DNA of 64,000 nucleotides from NCBI GenBank assembly GCA_958298945.1, contig OY282610.1:51405667-51469666 (forward strand), in the 5' to 3' direction. Under the pieces are notes generated by a model that saw only the letters and a program-made list of their open reading frames with translations, had not been told where the DNA came from and did no database searches. Shown one piece after another: positions 49,731 to 63,423 of the stretch. This DNA is from Atherix ibis. Taxonomy: Eukaryota > Arthropoda > Insecta > Diptera > Athericidae. Every line of letters starts with the position of its first letter. The first letter of the stretch is position 1. Both the position numbers and the translations under genes were made by a program.

Positions 49731-51351
49731 AAGCTTTGCCTGAAAGTGCACAATCATACCCCAAACAAACATCTCCAAAAAACCACCATTTTCATAGAGA
49801 AAAACAAATTTTAAGAGAAAGTGGACTCAGTGTAATAATTGTTGCCTCCTATTTTTTGAGAAAACTGGGTGCCTGGTGTAAAAATTGGATTTTCGTGAAT
49901 ATTGTCACAAATTTTCGAATTTTTGTGGTTTTTTGCATATCTTTAGGTGGTCAATTTATTTTGCTTTCAGTAAATAAAAAATTTAATTTTAGGCAATTTT
50001 TTTTTAATAGTGCTCACAAAAATTTATTCTGAAAGGATATTCCTTTTTCGATCAGGATAATATGGATCTAGAAGGCTATGTTAAAGTGTATGTAATGAAA
50101 CCATGAAACAAATTGCCATTTTTATCCAAAAAAGCAAACTTTATTTTTCAAAAAATACAGCGAACTTTAGGTATTTTTTTAAAAACGCCTGGAAAAAATT
50201 TTCCTGTAAGGACTTTTTTAGTCCGATCAGGATAATAAGAATAATTATTAGTTTCACATATGTATGCACATTAACATCATTAAACAAATTTTCGAAAAAA
50301 TTTCCTTTTTCATAGAAAAATAGAAATTTAAAAAAAAATGTAATGATCTTTTGGCAAATTTTTCTCAAAACTCCCACCGAAATTTATCGTGACATGTCAT
50401 TTTCCTTCCAATCATTATATTAAGAGTCATAGAAGGTTTGCCTGAAAGTGTGCAATGACACCACAAAATAAATTCTAAAAAACCTTAATTTTTATACAAA
50501 AAAAACGAATTTTAATAAAGAAAACAATTAATTTTATGAATTTTTTCTCAAAATCACCAACAAAAATTTATCCAGAAAGGATATTCTCATTCCAATCGAA
50601 AAAATATGTATTGGAGAAGCTTTGCCTGAAAGTACGCAATGACACCATAAAAACAATTCTAAAAACCTTAATTTGTATACAAAAAAAAACGAATTTTAAG
50701 AAAGAAAACTATAAATTTTATGAATTTTTTCTCAAAATCACCAACAAAAATTTATCCAGAAAGGATATTCTCATTCCAATCGAGAAAATATGTATTGGAG
50801 AAGCTTTGCATGAAAGTACGCAAAGACACCATAAAAACAATTCTAAAAACCTTAATTTGTATACAAAAAAAAACGAATTTTAGGAAAGAAAACTATAAAT
50901 TTTATGAATTTTTTCTCAAAATCACCAACAAAAATTTATCCAGAAAGGATATTCTCATTCCAATCTAGAAAATATGCATTGGAGAAGCTTTGCCTAAAAG
51001 CACGCAATGACACCATAAAAACCGTTCTAAAAACCTTAATTTTTATACAAAAAAAAACCAATTTTAAGAAAGAAAACCATAAATTCTATGAATTTTTTCT
51101 CAAAATCACCAACAAAAATTTATCCAGAAATGATATTCTCATTCCAATCGGGAAAATATGCATTGGAGAAGCTTTGCCTGAAAGTACGCAATGACACCAT
51201 AAAAACAATTCTAAAAACCTTAATTTTTATACAAAAAAAATGAATTTTAAGAAAGAAAACCATAAATTTTATGAATTTTTTCTCAAAACCACCAACAAAA
51301 ATTTATCCAGAAAGAATTTTCTCATTCCAATGAGAATAATATGAATTGGAG
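49731..51351 (+). repeat. H29: HOR unit, 1,621 bp, n=3
   Basis: A-D-E-F-a-b-c-G. TTTATTTTTCAAAAAATAC (near 50142) and TTTTTTTAAAAACG in D, GCACATTAAC in E and TTGCATGAAAG in the a monomer are notable; the last is shared with H30 at about 1,622 bp. AAAACCAATTTTAAG near 51055 is private. Confidence 0.9.
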
Positions 51352-52973
51352 AAGCTTTGCCTGAAAGTGCACAATCATACCCCAAACAAACATCTCCAAA
51401 AAACCACCATTTTCATAGAGAAAAACAAATTTTAAGAGAAAGTGGACTCAGTGTAATAATTGTTGCCTCCTATTTTTTGAGAAAACTGGGTGCCTGGTGT
51501 AAAAATTGGATTTTCGTGAATATTGTCACAAATTTTCGAATTTTTGTGGTTTTTTGCATATCTTTAGGTGGTCTATTTATTTTGCTTTCAGTAAATAAAA
51601 AATTTAATTTTAGGCAATTTTTTTTTAATAGTGCTCACAAAAATTTATTCTGAAAGGATATTCCTTTTTCGATCAGGATAATATGGATCTAGAAGGCTAT
51701 GTTAAAGTGTATGTAATGAAACCATGAAACAAATTGCCATTTTTATCCAAAAAAGCAAACTTTATTTTTAAAAAAATACAGCGAACTTTAGGTATTTTTT
51801 TTTAAAACGCCTGGAAAAAATTTTCCTGTAAGGACTTTTTTAGTCCGATCAGGATAATAAGAATAATTATTAGTTTCACATATGTATGCGCATTAACATC
51901 ATTAAACAAATTTTCGAAAAAATTCCCTTTTTCATAGAAAAATAGAAATTTAAAAAAAAATTTAATGATCTTTTGGCAAATTTTTCTCAAAACTCCCACC
52001 GAAATTTATCGTGACATGTCATTTTCCTTCCAATCATTATATTAAGAGTCATAGAAGGTTTGCCTGAAAGTGTGCAATGACACCACAAAATAAATTCTAA
52101 AAAACCTTAATTTTTATACAAAAAAAAACGAATTTTAATAAAGAAAACAATTAATTTTATGAATTTTTTCTCAAAATCACCAACAAAAATTTATCCAGAA
52201 AGGATATTTTCATTCCAATCGAGAAAATATGTATTGGAGAAGCTTTGCCTGAAAGTACGCAATGATACCATAAAAACAATTCTAAAAACCTTAATTTGTA
52301 TACAAAAAAAAACGAATTTTAAGAAAGAAAACTATAAATTTTATGAATTTTTTCTCAAAATCACCAACAAAAATTTATCCAGAAAGGATATTCTCATTCC
52401 AATCGAGAAAATATGTATTGGAGAAGCTTTGCATGAAAGTACGCAATGACACCATAAAAACAATTCTAAAAACCTTAATTTGTATACAAAAAAAAACGAA
52501 TTTTAGGAAAGAAAACTATAAATTTTATGAATTTTTTCTCAAAATCACCAACAAAAATTTATCCAGAAAGGATATTCTCATTCCAATCTAGAAAATATGC
52601 ATTGGAGAAGCTTTGCCTAAAAGTGCGCAATGACACCATAAAAACCGTTCTAAAAACCTTAATTTTTATACAAAAAAAACGAATTTTAAGAAAGAAAACC
52701 ATAAATTTTATGAATTTTTTCTCAAAATCACCAACAAAAATTTATCCAGAAATGATATTCTCATTCCAACCGAGAAAATATGCATTTGAGAAGCTTTGCC
52801 TGAAAGTACGCAATGACACCATAAAAACAATTCTAAAAACCTTAATTTTTATACAAAAAAAATGAATTTTAAGAAAGAAAACCATAAATTTTATGAATTT
52901 TTCCTCAAAACCACCAACAAAAATTTATCCAGAAAGAATTTTCTCATTCCAATGAGAATAATATGAATTGGAG
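51352..52973 (+). repeat. H30: HOR unit, 1,622 bp, n=3
   Basis: A-D-E-F-a-b-c-G. GGTGGTCTATTT in A is private. TTGCATGAAAG in a and AATCTAGAAAAT in b are shared with H29. The c monomer has CCAACCGAG and GCATTTGAGAAGC. Confidence 0.92.
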
Positions 52974-54595
52974 AAGCTTTGCCTGAAAGTGCACAATCAT
53001 ACCCCAAACAAACATCTCCAAAAAACCACCATTTTCATAGAGAAGAACAAATTTTAAGAGAAAGTGGACTCAGTGTAATAATTATTGCCTCCTATTTTTT
53101 GAGAAAACTGGGTGCCTGGTGTAAAAATTGGATTTTCGTGAATATTGTCACAAATTTTCGAATTTTTGTGGTTTTTTGCATATCTTTAGGTGGTCAATTT
53201 ATTTTGCTTTCAGTAAATAAAAAATTTAATTTTAGGCAATTTTTTTTTAATAGTGCTCACAAAAATTTATTCTGAAAGGATATTCCTTTTTCGATCAGGA
53301 TAATATGGATCTAGAAGGCTATATTAAAGTGTATGTAATGAAACCATGAAACAAATTGCCATTTTTATCCAAAAAAGCAAACTTTATTTTTAAAAAAATA
53401 CAGCGAACTTTAGGTATTTTTTTTTAAAACGCCTGGAAAAAATTTTCCTGTAAGGACTTTTTTAGTCCGATCAGGATAATAAGAATAATTATTAGTTTCA
53501 CATATGTATGCGCATTAACATCATTAAACAAATTTTCGAAAAAATTTCCTTTTTCATAGAAAAATAGAAATTTAAAAAAAAATTTAATGATCTTTTGGCA
53601 AATTTTTCTCAAAACTCCCACCGAAATTTATCGTGACATGTCATTTTCCTTCCAATCATTATATTAAGAGTCATAGAAGGTTTGCCTGAAAGTGTGCAAT
53701 GACACCACAAAATAAATTCTAAAAAACCTTAATTTTTATACAAAAAAAACGAATTTTAATAAAGAAAACAATTAATTTTATGAATTTTTTCTCAAAATTA
53801 CCAACAAAAATTTATCCAGAAAGGATATTCTCATTCCAATCGAGAAAATATGTATTGGAGAAGCTTTGCCTGAAAATACGCAATGACACCATAAAAACAA
53901 TTCTAAAAACCTTAATTTGTATACAAAAAAAAAACGAATTTTAAGAAAGAAAACTATAAATTTTATGAATTTTTTCTCAAAATCACCAACAAAAATTTAT
54001 CCAGAAAGGATATTCTCATTCCAATCGAGAAAATATGTATTGGAGAAGCTTTGCCTGAAAGTACGCAATGACACCATAAAAACAATTCTAAAAACCTTAA
54101 TTTGTATACAAAAAAAAACGAATTTTAGGAAAGAAAACTATAAATTTTATGAATTTTTTCTCAAAATCACCAACAAAAATTTATCCAGAAAGGATATTCT
54201 CATTCGATTCGAGAAAATATGCATTGGAAAAGCTTTGCCTAAAAGTACGCAATGACACCATAAAAACCGTTCTAAAAACCTTAATTTTTATACAAAAAAA
54301 ACGAATTTTAAGAAAGAAAACCATAAATTTTATGAATTTTTTCTCAAAATCACCAACAAAAATTTATCCAGAAATGATATTCTCATTCCAATCGAGAAAA
54401 TATGTATTGGAGAAGCTTTGCCTAAAAGTACGCAATGACACCATAAAAACAATTCTAAAAACCTTAATTTTTATACAAAAAAAATGAATTTTAAGAAAGA
54501 AAACCATAAATTTGATGAATTTTTTCTCAAAACCATCAACAAAAATTTATCCAGAAAGAATTTTCTCATTCCAATGAGAATAATATGAATTGGAG
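52974..54595 (+). repeat. H31: HOR unit, 1,622 bp, n=3
   Basis: A-D-E-F-a-b-c-G. AGAGAAGAAC and AATTATTGCC in A and GGCTATATT in D are private. G carries AAAACCATCAAC and AATTTGATGAA (near 54515); the CCATC change also appears in the G of H32. Confidence 0.92.
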
Positions 54596-55851
54596 AAGCT
54601 TTGCCTGAAAGTGCACAATCATACCCCAAACAAACATCTCCAAAAAACCACCATTTTCATAGAGAAAAACAAATTTTAAGAGAAAGTGGACTCAGTGTAA
54701 TAATTGTTGCCTCCTATTTTTTGAGAAAACTGGGTGCCTGGTGTAAAAATTGGATTTTCGTGAATATTGTCACAAATTTTCGAATTTTTGTGGTTTTTTG
54801 CATATCTTTAGGTGGTCAATTTATTTTGCTTTCAGTAAATAAAAAATTTAATTTTAGGCAATTTTTTTTTAATAGTGCTCACAAAACTTTATTCTGAAAG
54901 GATATTCCTTTTTCGATCAGGATAATATGGATCTAAAAGGCTATGTTAAAGTGTATGTAATGAAACCATGAAACAAATTGCCATTTTTATCCAAAAAAGC
55001 AAACTTTATTTTTAAAAAAATACAGCGAACTTTAGGTATTTTTTTTTAAAACGCCTGGAAAAAATTTTCCTGTAAGGACTTTTTTAGTCCGATCAGGATA
55101 ATAAGAATAATTATTAGTTTCACATATGTATGCGCATTAACATCATTAAACAAATTTTCGAAAAAATTTCCTTTTTCATAGAAAAATAGAAATTTAAAAA
55201 AAAATTTAATGATCTTTTGGCAAATTTTTCTCAAAACTCCCACCGAAATTTATCGTGACATGTCATTTTCCTTCCAATCATTATATTAAGAGTCATAGAA
55301 GGTTTGCCTGAAAGTGTGCAATGACACCACAAAATAAATTCTAAAAAACCTTAATTTTTATACAAAAAAAACGAATTTTAATAAAGAAAACAATTAATTT
55401 TATGAATTTTTTCTCAAAATCACCAACAAAAATTTATCCAGAAAGGATATTCTCATTCCAATCGAGAAAATATGCATTGGAGAAGCTTTGCCTGAAAGTA
55501 CGCAATGACACCATAAAAACAATTCTAAAAACCTTAATTTGTATACAAAAAAAAAACGAATTTTAAGAAAGAAAACTATAAATTTTATGAATTTTTTCTC
55601 AAAATCACCAACAAAAATTTATCCAGAAAGGATATTCTCATTCCAATCGAGAAAATATGTATTGGAGAAGCTTTGCCTGAAAGTACGCAATGAAACCATA
55701 AAAACAATTCTAAAAACCTTAATTTGTATACAAAAAAAAACGAATTTTAGGAAAGAAAACTATAAATTTTATGAATTTTTTCTCAAAACCATCAACAAAA
55801 ATTTATCCAGAAAGAATTTTCTCATTCCAATGAGAATAATATGAATTGGAG
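54596..55851 (+). repeat. H32: HOR unit, 1,256 bp, n=1
   Basis: A-D-E-F-a-G, keeping a rather than c, unlike H14. G follows directly on an a-type leading block, so the exchange fell within a monomer. CAAAACTTTATTCTG and ATCTAAAAGGC at the A/D boundary are shared with H33. Confidence 0.92.
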
Positions 55852-57472
55852 AAGCTTTGCCTGAAAGTGCACAATCATACCCCAAACAAACATCTCCAAA
55901 AAACCACCATTTTCATAGAGAAAAACAAATTTTAAGAGAAAGTGGACTCAGTGTAATAATTGTTGCCTCCTATTTTTTGAGAAAACTGGGTGCCTGGTGT
56001 AAAAATTGGATTTTCGTGAATATTGTCACAAATTTTCGAATTTTTGTGGTTTTTTGCATATCTTTAGGTGGTCAATTTATTTTGCTTTCAGTAAATAAAA
56101 AATTTAATTTTAGGCAATTTTTTTTTAATAGTGCTCACAAAACTTTATTCTGAAAGGATATTCCTTTTTCGATCAGGATAATATGGATCTAAAAGGCTAT
56201 GTTAAAGTGTATGTAATGAAACCATGAAACAAATTGCCATTTTTATCCAAAAAAGCAAACTTTATTTTTAAAAAAATACAGCGAACTTTAGGTATTTTTT
56301 TTTAAAACGCCTGGAAAAAATTTTCCTGTAAGGACTTTTTTAGTCCGATCAGGATAATAAGAATAATTATTAGTTTCACATATGTATGCGCATTAACATC
56401 ATTAAACAAATTTTCGAAAAAATTTCCTTTTTCATAGAAAAATAGAAATTTAAAAAAAAATTTAATGATCTTTTGGCAAATTTTTCTCAAAACTCCCACC
56501 GAAATTTATCGTGACATGTCATTTTCCTTCCAATCATTATATTAAGAGTCATAGAAGGTTTGCCTGAAAGTGTGCAATGACACCACAAAATAAATTCTAA
56601 AAAACCTTAATTTTTATACAAAAAAAACGAATTTTAATAAAGAAAACAATTAATTTTATGAATTTTTTCTCAAAATCACCAACAAAAATTTATCCAGAAA
56701 GGATATTCTCATTCCAATCGAGAAAATATGCATTGGAGAAGCTTTGCCTGAAAGTACGCAATGACACCATAAAAACAATTCTAAAAACCTTAATTTGTAT
56801 ACAAAAAAAAACGAATTTTAAGAAAGAAAACTATAAATTTTATGAATTTTTTCTCAAAATCACCAACAAAAATTTATCCAGAAAGGATATTCTCATTCCA
56901 ATCGAGAAAATATGTATTGGAGAAGCTTTGCCTGAAAGTACGCAATGAAACCATAAAAACAATTCTAAAAACCTTAATTTGTATACAAAAAAAAACGAAT
57001 TTTAGGAAAGAAAACTATAAATTTTATGAATTTTTTCTCAAAATCACCAACAAAAATTTAGCCAGAAAGGATATTCTCATTCCAATCGAGAAAATATGCA
57101 TTGGTTAAGCTTTGCCTAAAAGTACGCAATGACACCATAAAAACCATTCTAAAAACCTTAATTTTTATACAAAAAAAACGAATTTTAAGAAAGAAAACCA
57201 TAAATTTTATGAATTTTTTCTCAAAATCACCAACAAAAATTTATCCAGAAATGATATTCTCATTCCAATCTAGAAAATATGCATTGGAGAAGCTTTGCCT
57301 GAAAGTACGCAATGACACCATAAAAACAATTCTAAAAACCTGAATTTTTATACAAAAAAAATGAATTTTAAGAAAGAAAACCATAAATTTTATGAATTTT
57401 TTCTCAAAACCACCAACAAAAATTTATCCAGAAAGAATTTTCTCATTCCAATGAGAATAATATGAATTGGAG
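55852..57472 (+). repeat. H33: HOR unit, 1,621 bp, n=3, start near-identical to H32
   Basis: A-D-E-F-a-b-c-G. The first ~1.1 kb matches H32 at 1,256 bp offset, including CAAAACTTTATTCTG, ATCTAAAAGGC and GCAATGAAACC in a. The b monomer has ATTTAGCCAG and GGTTAAGCTT near 57060-57110. Confidence 0.92.
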
Positions 57473-59633
57473 AAGCTTTGCCTGAAAGTGCACAATCATA
57501 CCCCAAACAAACATCTCCAAAAAACCACCATTTTCATAGAGAAAAACAAATTTTAAGAGAAAGTGGACTCAGTGTAATAATTGTTGCCTCCTATTTTTTG
57601 AGAAAACTGGGTGCCTGGTGTAAAAATTGGATTTTCGTGAATATTGTCACAAATTTTCGAATTTTTGTGGTTTTTTGCATATATTTAGGTGGTCAATTTA
57701 TTTTGCTTTCAGTAAATAAAAAATTTAATTTTAGGCAATTTTTTTTTAATAGTGCTCACAAAAATTTATTCTGAAAGGATATTCCTTTTTCGATCAGGAT
57801 AATATGGATCTAGAAGGCTATGTTAAAGTGTATGTAATGAAACCATGAAACAAATTGCCATTTTTATCCAAAAAAGCAAACTTTATTTTTAAAAAAATAC
57901 AGCGAACTTTAGGTATTTTTTTTTAAAACGCCTGGAAAAAATTTTCCTGTAAGGACTTTTTTAGTCCGATTAGGATAATAAGAATAATTATTAGTTTCAC
58001 ATATGTATGCGCATTAACATCATTAAACAAATTTTCGAAAAAATTTCCTTTTTCATAGAAAAATAGAAATTTAAAAAAAAATTTAATGATCTTTTGGCAA
58101 ATTTTTCTCAAAACTCCCACCGAAATTTATCGTGACATGTCATTTTCCTTCCAATCATTATATTAAGAGTCATAGAAGGTTTGCCTGAAAGTGTGCAATG
58201 ACACCACAAAATAAATTCTAAAAAACCTTAATTTTTATACAAAAAAAAAACGAATTTTAATAAAGAATACAATTAATTTTATGAATTTTTTCTCAAAATC
58301 ACCAACAAAAATTTATCCAGAAAGGATATTCTCATTCCAATCGAGAAAATATGTATTGGAGAAGCTTTGCCTAAAAGTACGCAATGACACCATAAAAACA
58401 ATTCTAAAAACCTTAATTTGTATACAAAAAAAAACGAATTTTAAGAAAGAAAACTATAAATTTTATGAATTTTTTCTCAAAATCACCAACAAAAATTTAT
58501 CCAGAAAGGATATTCTCATTCCAATCGAGAAAATATGTATTGAAAAAGCTTTGCCTGAAAGTACGCAATGACACCATAAAAACAATTCTAAAAACCTTTA
58601 TTTGTATACAAAAAAAAACGAATTTTAGGAAAGAAAACTATAAATTTTATGAATTTTTTCTCAAAATCACCAACAAAAATTTATCCAGAAAGGATATTCT
58701 CATTCCAATCGAGAAAATATGCATTGGAGAAGCTTTGCCTAAAAGTACGCAATGACACCATAAAAACCGTTCTAAAAACCTTAATTTTTATACAAAAAAA
58801 ACGAATTTTAATAAAGAAAACAATTAATTTTATGAATTTTTTCTCAAAATCACCAACAAAAATTTATCCAGAAAGGATATTCTCATTCCAATCGAGAAAA
58901 TATGCATTGGAGAAGATTTGCCTAAAAGTACGCAATGACACCATAAAAACCATTCTAAAAACCTTAATTTTTATACAAAAAAAACGAATTTTAAGAAAGA
59001 AAACCATAAATTTTATGAATTTTTTCTCAAAATCACCAACAAAAATTTATCCAGAAATGATATTCTCATTCCAATCGAGAAAATATGCATTGGAGAAGCT
59101 TTGCCTGAAAGTACGCAATGACACCATAAAAACAATTCTAAAAACCTTAATTTTTATACAAAAAAAATGAATTTTAAGAAAGAAAACCATAAATTTGGTT
59201 TAATCACCAACAAAAATTTATCCAGAAAGGATATTCTCATTCCAATCGACAAAATATGTATTGGAGAAGCTTTGCCTGAAAGTACGCAATGACACCATAA
59301 AAACAATTCTAAAAACCCTAATTTGTATACAAAAAAAAACGAATTTTAGGAAAGAAAACTATAAATTTTATGAATTTTTTCTCAAAATCACCAACAAAAA
59401 TTTATCCAGAAATGATATTCTCATTCCAATCGAGAAAATATGCATTGGAGAAGCTTTGCCTGAAAGTACGCAATGACACCATAAAAACAATTCTAAAAAC
59501 CTTAATTTTTATACAAAAAAAATGAATTTTAAGAAAGAAAACCATAAATTTTATGAATTTTTTCTCAAAACCACCAACAAAAATTTATCCAGAAAGAATT
59601 TTCTCATTCCAATGAGAATAATATGAATTGGAG
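57473..59633 (+). repeat. H34: HOR unit, 2,161 bp, n=6 with a small deletion
   Basis: A-D-E-F-a-b-b'-c-(a with deletion)-c-G. Subtype c occurs twice, with a damaged a-type monomer between them in which about 12 bp are replaced by GGTTTAATCACC near 59197. A carries GCATATATTTAGG, shared with H7 only. D has CCGATTAGGATAA. Confidence 0.9.
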
Positions 59634-61436
59634 AAGCTTTGCCTGAAAGTGCACAATCATACCCCAAACAAACATCTCCAAAAAACCACCATTTTCATAG
59701 AGAAAAACAAATTTTAAGAGAAAGTGGACTCAGTGTAATAATTGTTGCCTCCTATTTTTTGAGAAAACTGGGTGCCTGGTGTAAAAATTGGATTTTCGTG
59801 AATATTGTCACAAATTTTCGAATTTTTGCGGTTTTTTGCATATCTTTAGGTGGTCAATTTATTTTGCTTTCAGTAAATAAAAAATTTAATTTTAGGCAAT
59901 ATTTTTTTAATAGTGCTCACAAAAATTTATTCTGAAAGGATATTCCTTTTCGATCAGGATAATATGGATCTAGAAGGCTATGTTAAAGTGTATGTAATGA
60001 AACCATGAAACAAATTGCCATTTTTATCCAAAAAAGCAAACTTTATTTTTAAAAAAATACAGCGAACTTTAGGTATTTTTTTTTAAAACGCCTGGAAAAA
60101 ATTTTCCTGTAAGGACTTTTTTAGTCCGATCAAGATAATAAGAATAATTATTAGTTTCACATATGTATGCGCATTAACATCATTAAACAAATTTTCGAAA
60201 AAATTTCCTTTTTCATAGAAAAATAGAAATTTTAAAAAAAATTTAATGATCTTTTGGCAAATTTTTCTCAAAACTCCCACCGAAATTTATCGTGACATGT
60301 CATTTTCCTTCCAATCATTATATTAAGAGTCATAGAAGGTTTGCCTGAAAGTGTGCAATGACACCACAAAATAAATTCTAAAAAAACTTAATTTTTATAC
60401 AAAAAAAACGAATTTTAATAAAGAAAACAATTAATTTTATGAATTTTTTCTCAAAATCACCAACAAAAATTTATCCAGAAAGGATATTCTCATTCCAATC
60501 GAGAAAATATGTATTGGAGAAGCTTTGCCTGAAAGTACGCAATGACACCATAAAAACAATTCTAAAAACCTTAATTTGTATACAAAAAAAAACGAATTTT
60601 AAGAAAGAAAACTATAAATTTTATGAATTTTTTCTCAAAATCACCAACAAAAATTTATCCAGAAATGATATTCTCATTCCAATCGAGAAAATATGTATTG
60701 GAGAAGCTTTGCCTGAAAGTACGCAATGACACCATAAAAACAATTCTAAAAACCTTAATTTGTATACAAAAAAAAACGAATTTTAGGAAAGAAATCTATA
60801 AATTTTATGAATTTTTTCTCAAAATCACCAACAAAAATTTATCCAGAAAGGATATTCTCATTCCAATCGAGAAAATATGCATTGGAGAAGCTTTGCCTAA
60901 AAGTACGCAATGAGACCATAAAAACCGTTCTAAAAACCTTAATTTTTATACAAAAAAAACGAGTTTTAATAAAGAAAACAATTAATTTTATGAATTTTTT
61001 CTCAAAATCACCAACAAAAATTTATCCAGAAAGGATATTCTCATTCCAATCGAGAAAATATGCATTGGAGAAGCTTTGCCTAAAAGTACGCAATGACACC
61101 ATAAAAACCGTTCTAAAAACCTTAATTTTTATACAAAAAAAACGAATTTTAAGAAAGAAAACCATAAATTTTATGAATTTTTTCTCAAAATCACCAACAA
61201 AAATTTTTCCAGAAATGATATTCTCATTCCAATCGAGAAAATATGCATTGGAGAAGCTTTCCCTGAAAGTACGCAATGACACCATAAAAACAATTCTAAA
61301 AACCTTAATTTTTATACAAAAAAAATGAATTTTAAGAAAGAAAACCATAAATTTTATGAATTTTTTCTCAAAACCACCAACAAAAATTTATCCAGAAAGA
61401 ATTTTCTCATTCCAATGAGAATAATATGAATTGGAG
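59634..61436 (+). repeat. H35: HOR unit, 1,803 bp, n=4
   Basis: A-D-E-F-a-b-b'-c-G. TTTTTGCGGTTTT and TATTCCTTTTCGATC (one T lost) in A, GATCAAGATAATA in D, TAGAAATTTTAAAAAA in E and AAAAAACTTAATT in F are all shared with H36 at 1,803 bp. The a monomer carries the c marker AAATGATATTC, a small conversion. Confidence 0.92.
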
Positions 61437-63423
61437 AAGCTTTGCCTGAAAGTGCACAATCATACCCCAAACAAACATCTCCAAAAAACCACCATTTTCA
61501 TAGAGAAAAACAAATTTTAAGAGAAAGTGGACTCAGTGTAATAATTGTTGCCTCCTATTTTTTGAGAAAACTGGGTGCCTGGTGTAAAAATTGGATTTTC
61601 GTGAATATTGTCACAAATTTTCGAATTTTTGCGGTTTTTTGCATATCTTTAGGTGGTCAATTTATTTTGCTTTCAGTAAATAAAAAATTTAATTTTAGGC
61701 AATTTTTTTTTAATAGTGCTCACAAAAATTTATTCTGAAAGGATATTCCTTTTCGATCAGGATAATATGGATCTAGAAGGCTATGTTAAAGTGTATGTAA
61801 TGAAACCATGAAACAAATTGCCATTTTTATCCAAAAAAGCAAACTTTATTTTTAAAAAAATACAGCGAACTTTAGGTATTTTTTTTTAAAACGCCTGGAA
61901 AAAATTTTCCTGTAAGGACTTTTTTAGTCCGATCAAGATAATAAGAATAATTATTAGTTTCACATATGTATGCGCATTAACATCATTAAACAAATTTTCG
62001 AAAAAATTTCCTTTTTCATAGAAAAATAGAAATTTTAAAAAAAATTTAATGATCTTTTGGCAAATTTTTCTCAAAACTCCCACCGAAATTTATCGTGACA
62101 TGTCATTTTCCTTCCAATCATTATATTAAGAGTCATAGAAGGTTTGCCTGAAAGTGTGCAATGACACCACAAAATAAATTCTAAAAAAACTTAATTTTTA
62201 TACAAAAAAAACGAATTTTAATAAAGAAAACAATTAATTTTATGAATTTTTTCTCAAAATCACCAACAAAAATTTATCCAGAAAGGATATTCTCATTCCA
62301 ATCGAGAAAATATGTATTGGAGAAGCTTTGCCTGAAAGTACGCAATGACACCATAAAAACAATTCTAAAAACCTTAATTTGTATACAAAAAAAAACGAAT
62401 TTTAAGAAAGAAAACTATAAATTTTATGAATTTTTTCTCAAAATCACCAACAAAAATTTATCCAGAAAGGATATTCTCATTCCAATCGAGAAAATATGTA
62501 TTGGAGAAGCTTTGCCTGAAAGTACGCAATGACACCATAAAAACAATTCTAAAAACCTTAATTTGTATACAAAAAAAAACGAATTTTAGGAAAGAAATCT
62601 ATAAATTTTATGAATTTTTTCTCAAAATCACCAACAAAAATTTATCCAGAAAGGATATTCTCATTCCAATCGAGAAAATATGCATTGGAGAAGCTTTGCC
62701 TAAAAGTACGCAATGAGACCATAAAAACCGTTCTAAAAACCTTAATTTTTATACAAAAAAAACGAATTTTAATAAAGAAAACAATTAATTTTATGAATTT
62801 TTTCTCAAAATCACCAACAAAAATTTATCCAGAAAGGATATTCTCATTCCAATCGAGAAAATATGCATTGGAGAAGCTTTGCCTAAAAGTACGCAATGAC
62901 ACCATAAAAACCGTTCTAAAAACCTTAATTTTTATACAAAAAAAACGAATTTTAAGAAAGAAAACCATAAATTTTATGAATTTTTTCTCAAAATCACCAA
63001 CAAAAATTTTTCCAGAAATGATATTCTCATTCCAATCGAGAAAATATGCATTGGAGAAGCTTTCCCTGAAAGTACGCAATGACACCATAAAAACAATTCT
63101 AAAAACCTTAATTTTTATACAAAAAAAATGAATTTTAAGAAAGAAAACTATAAATTTTACGAATTTTTTCTCAAAATCACCAACAAAAATTTATCCAGAA
63201 AGGATATTCTCATTCCAATCGAAAAAATATGTATTGGAGAAGCTTTGCCTGAAAGTACGCAATGACACCATAAAAACAATTCTAAAAACCTTAATTTGTA
63301 TACAAAAAAAAACGAATTTTAGGAAAGAAAACTATAAATTTTATGAATTTTTTCTCAAAACCACCAACAAAAATTTATCCAGAAAGAATTTTCTCATTCC
63401 AATGAGAATAATATGAATTGGAG
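61437..63423 (+). repeat. H36: HOR unit, 1,987 bp, n=5; first 1.8 kb a near-copy of H35
   Basis: A-D-E-F-a-b-b'-c-a-G. Its variants match H35 including GAAATCTATAAATTTT in b, GCAATGAGACC and AAATTTTTCCAG in c. An additional a-type monomer (about 63160) sits between c and G, so the extra copy was inserted after the unit was duplicated. Confidence 0.92.
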
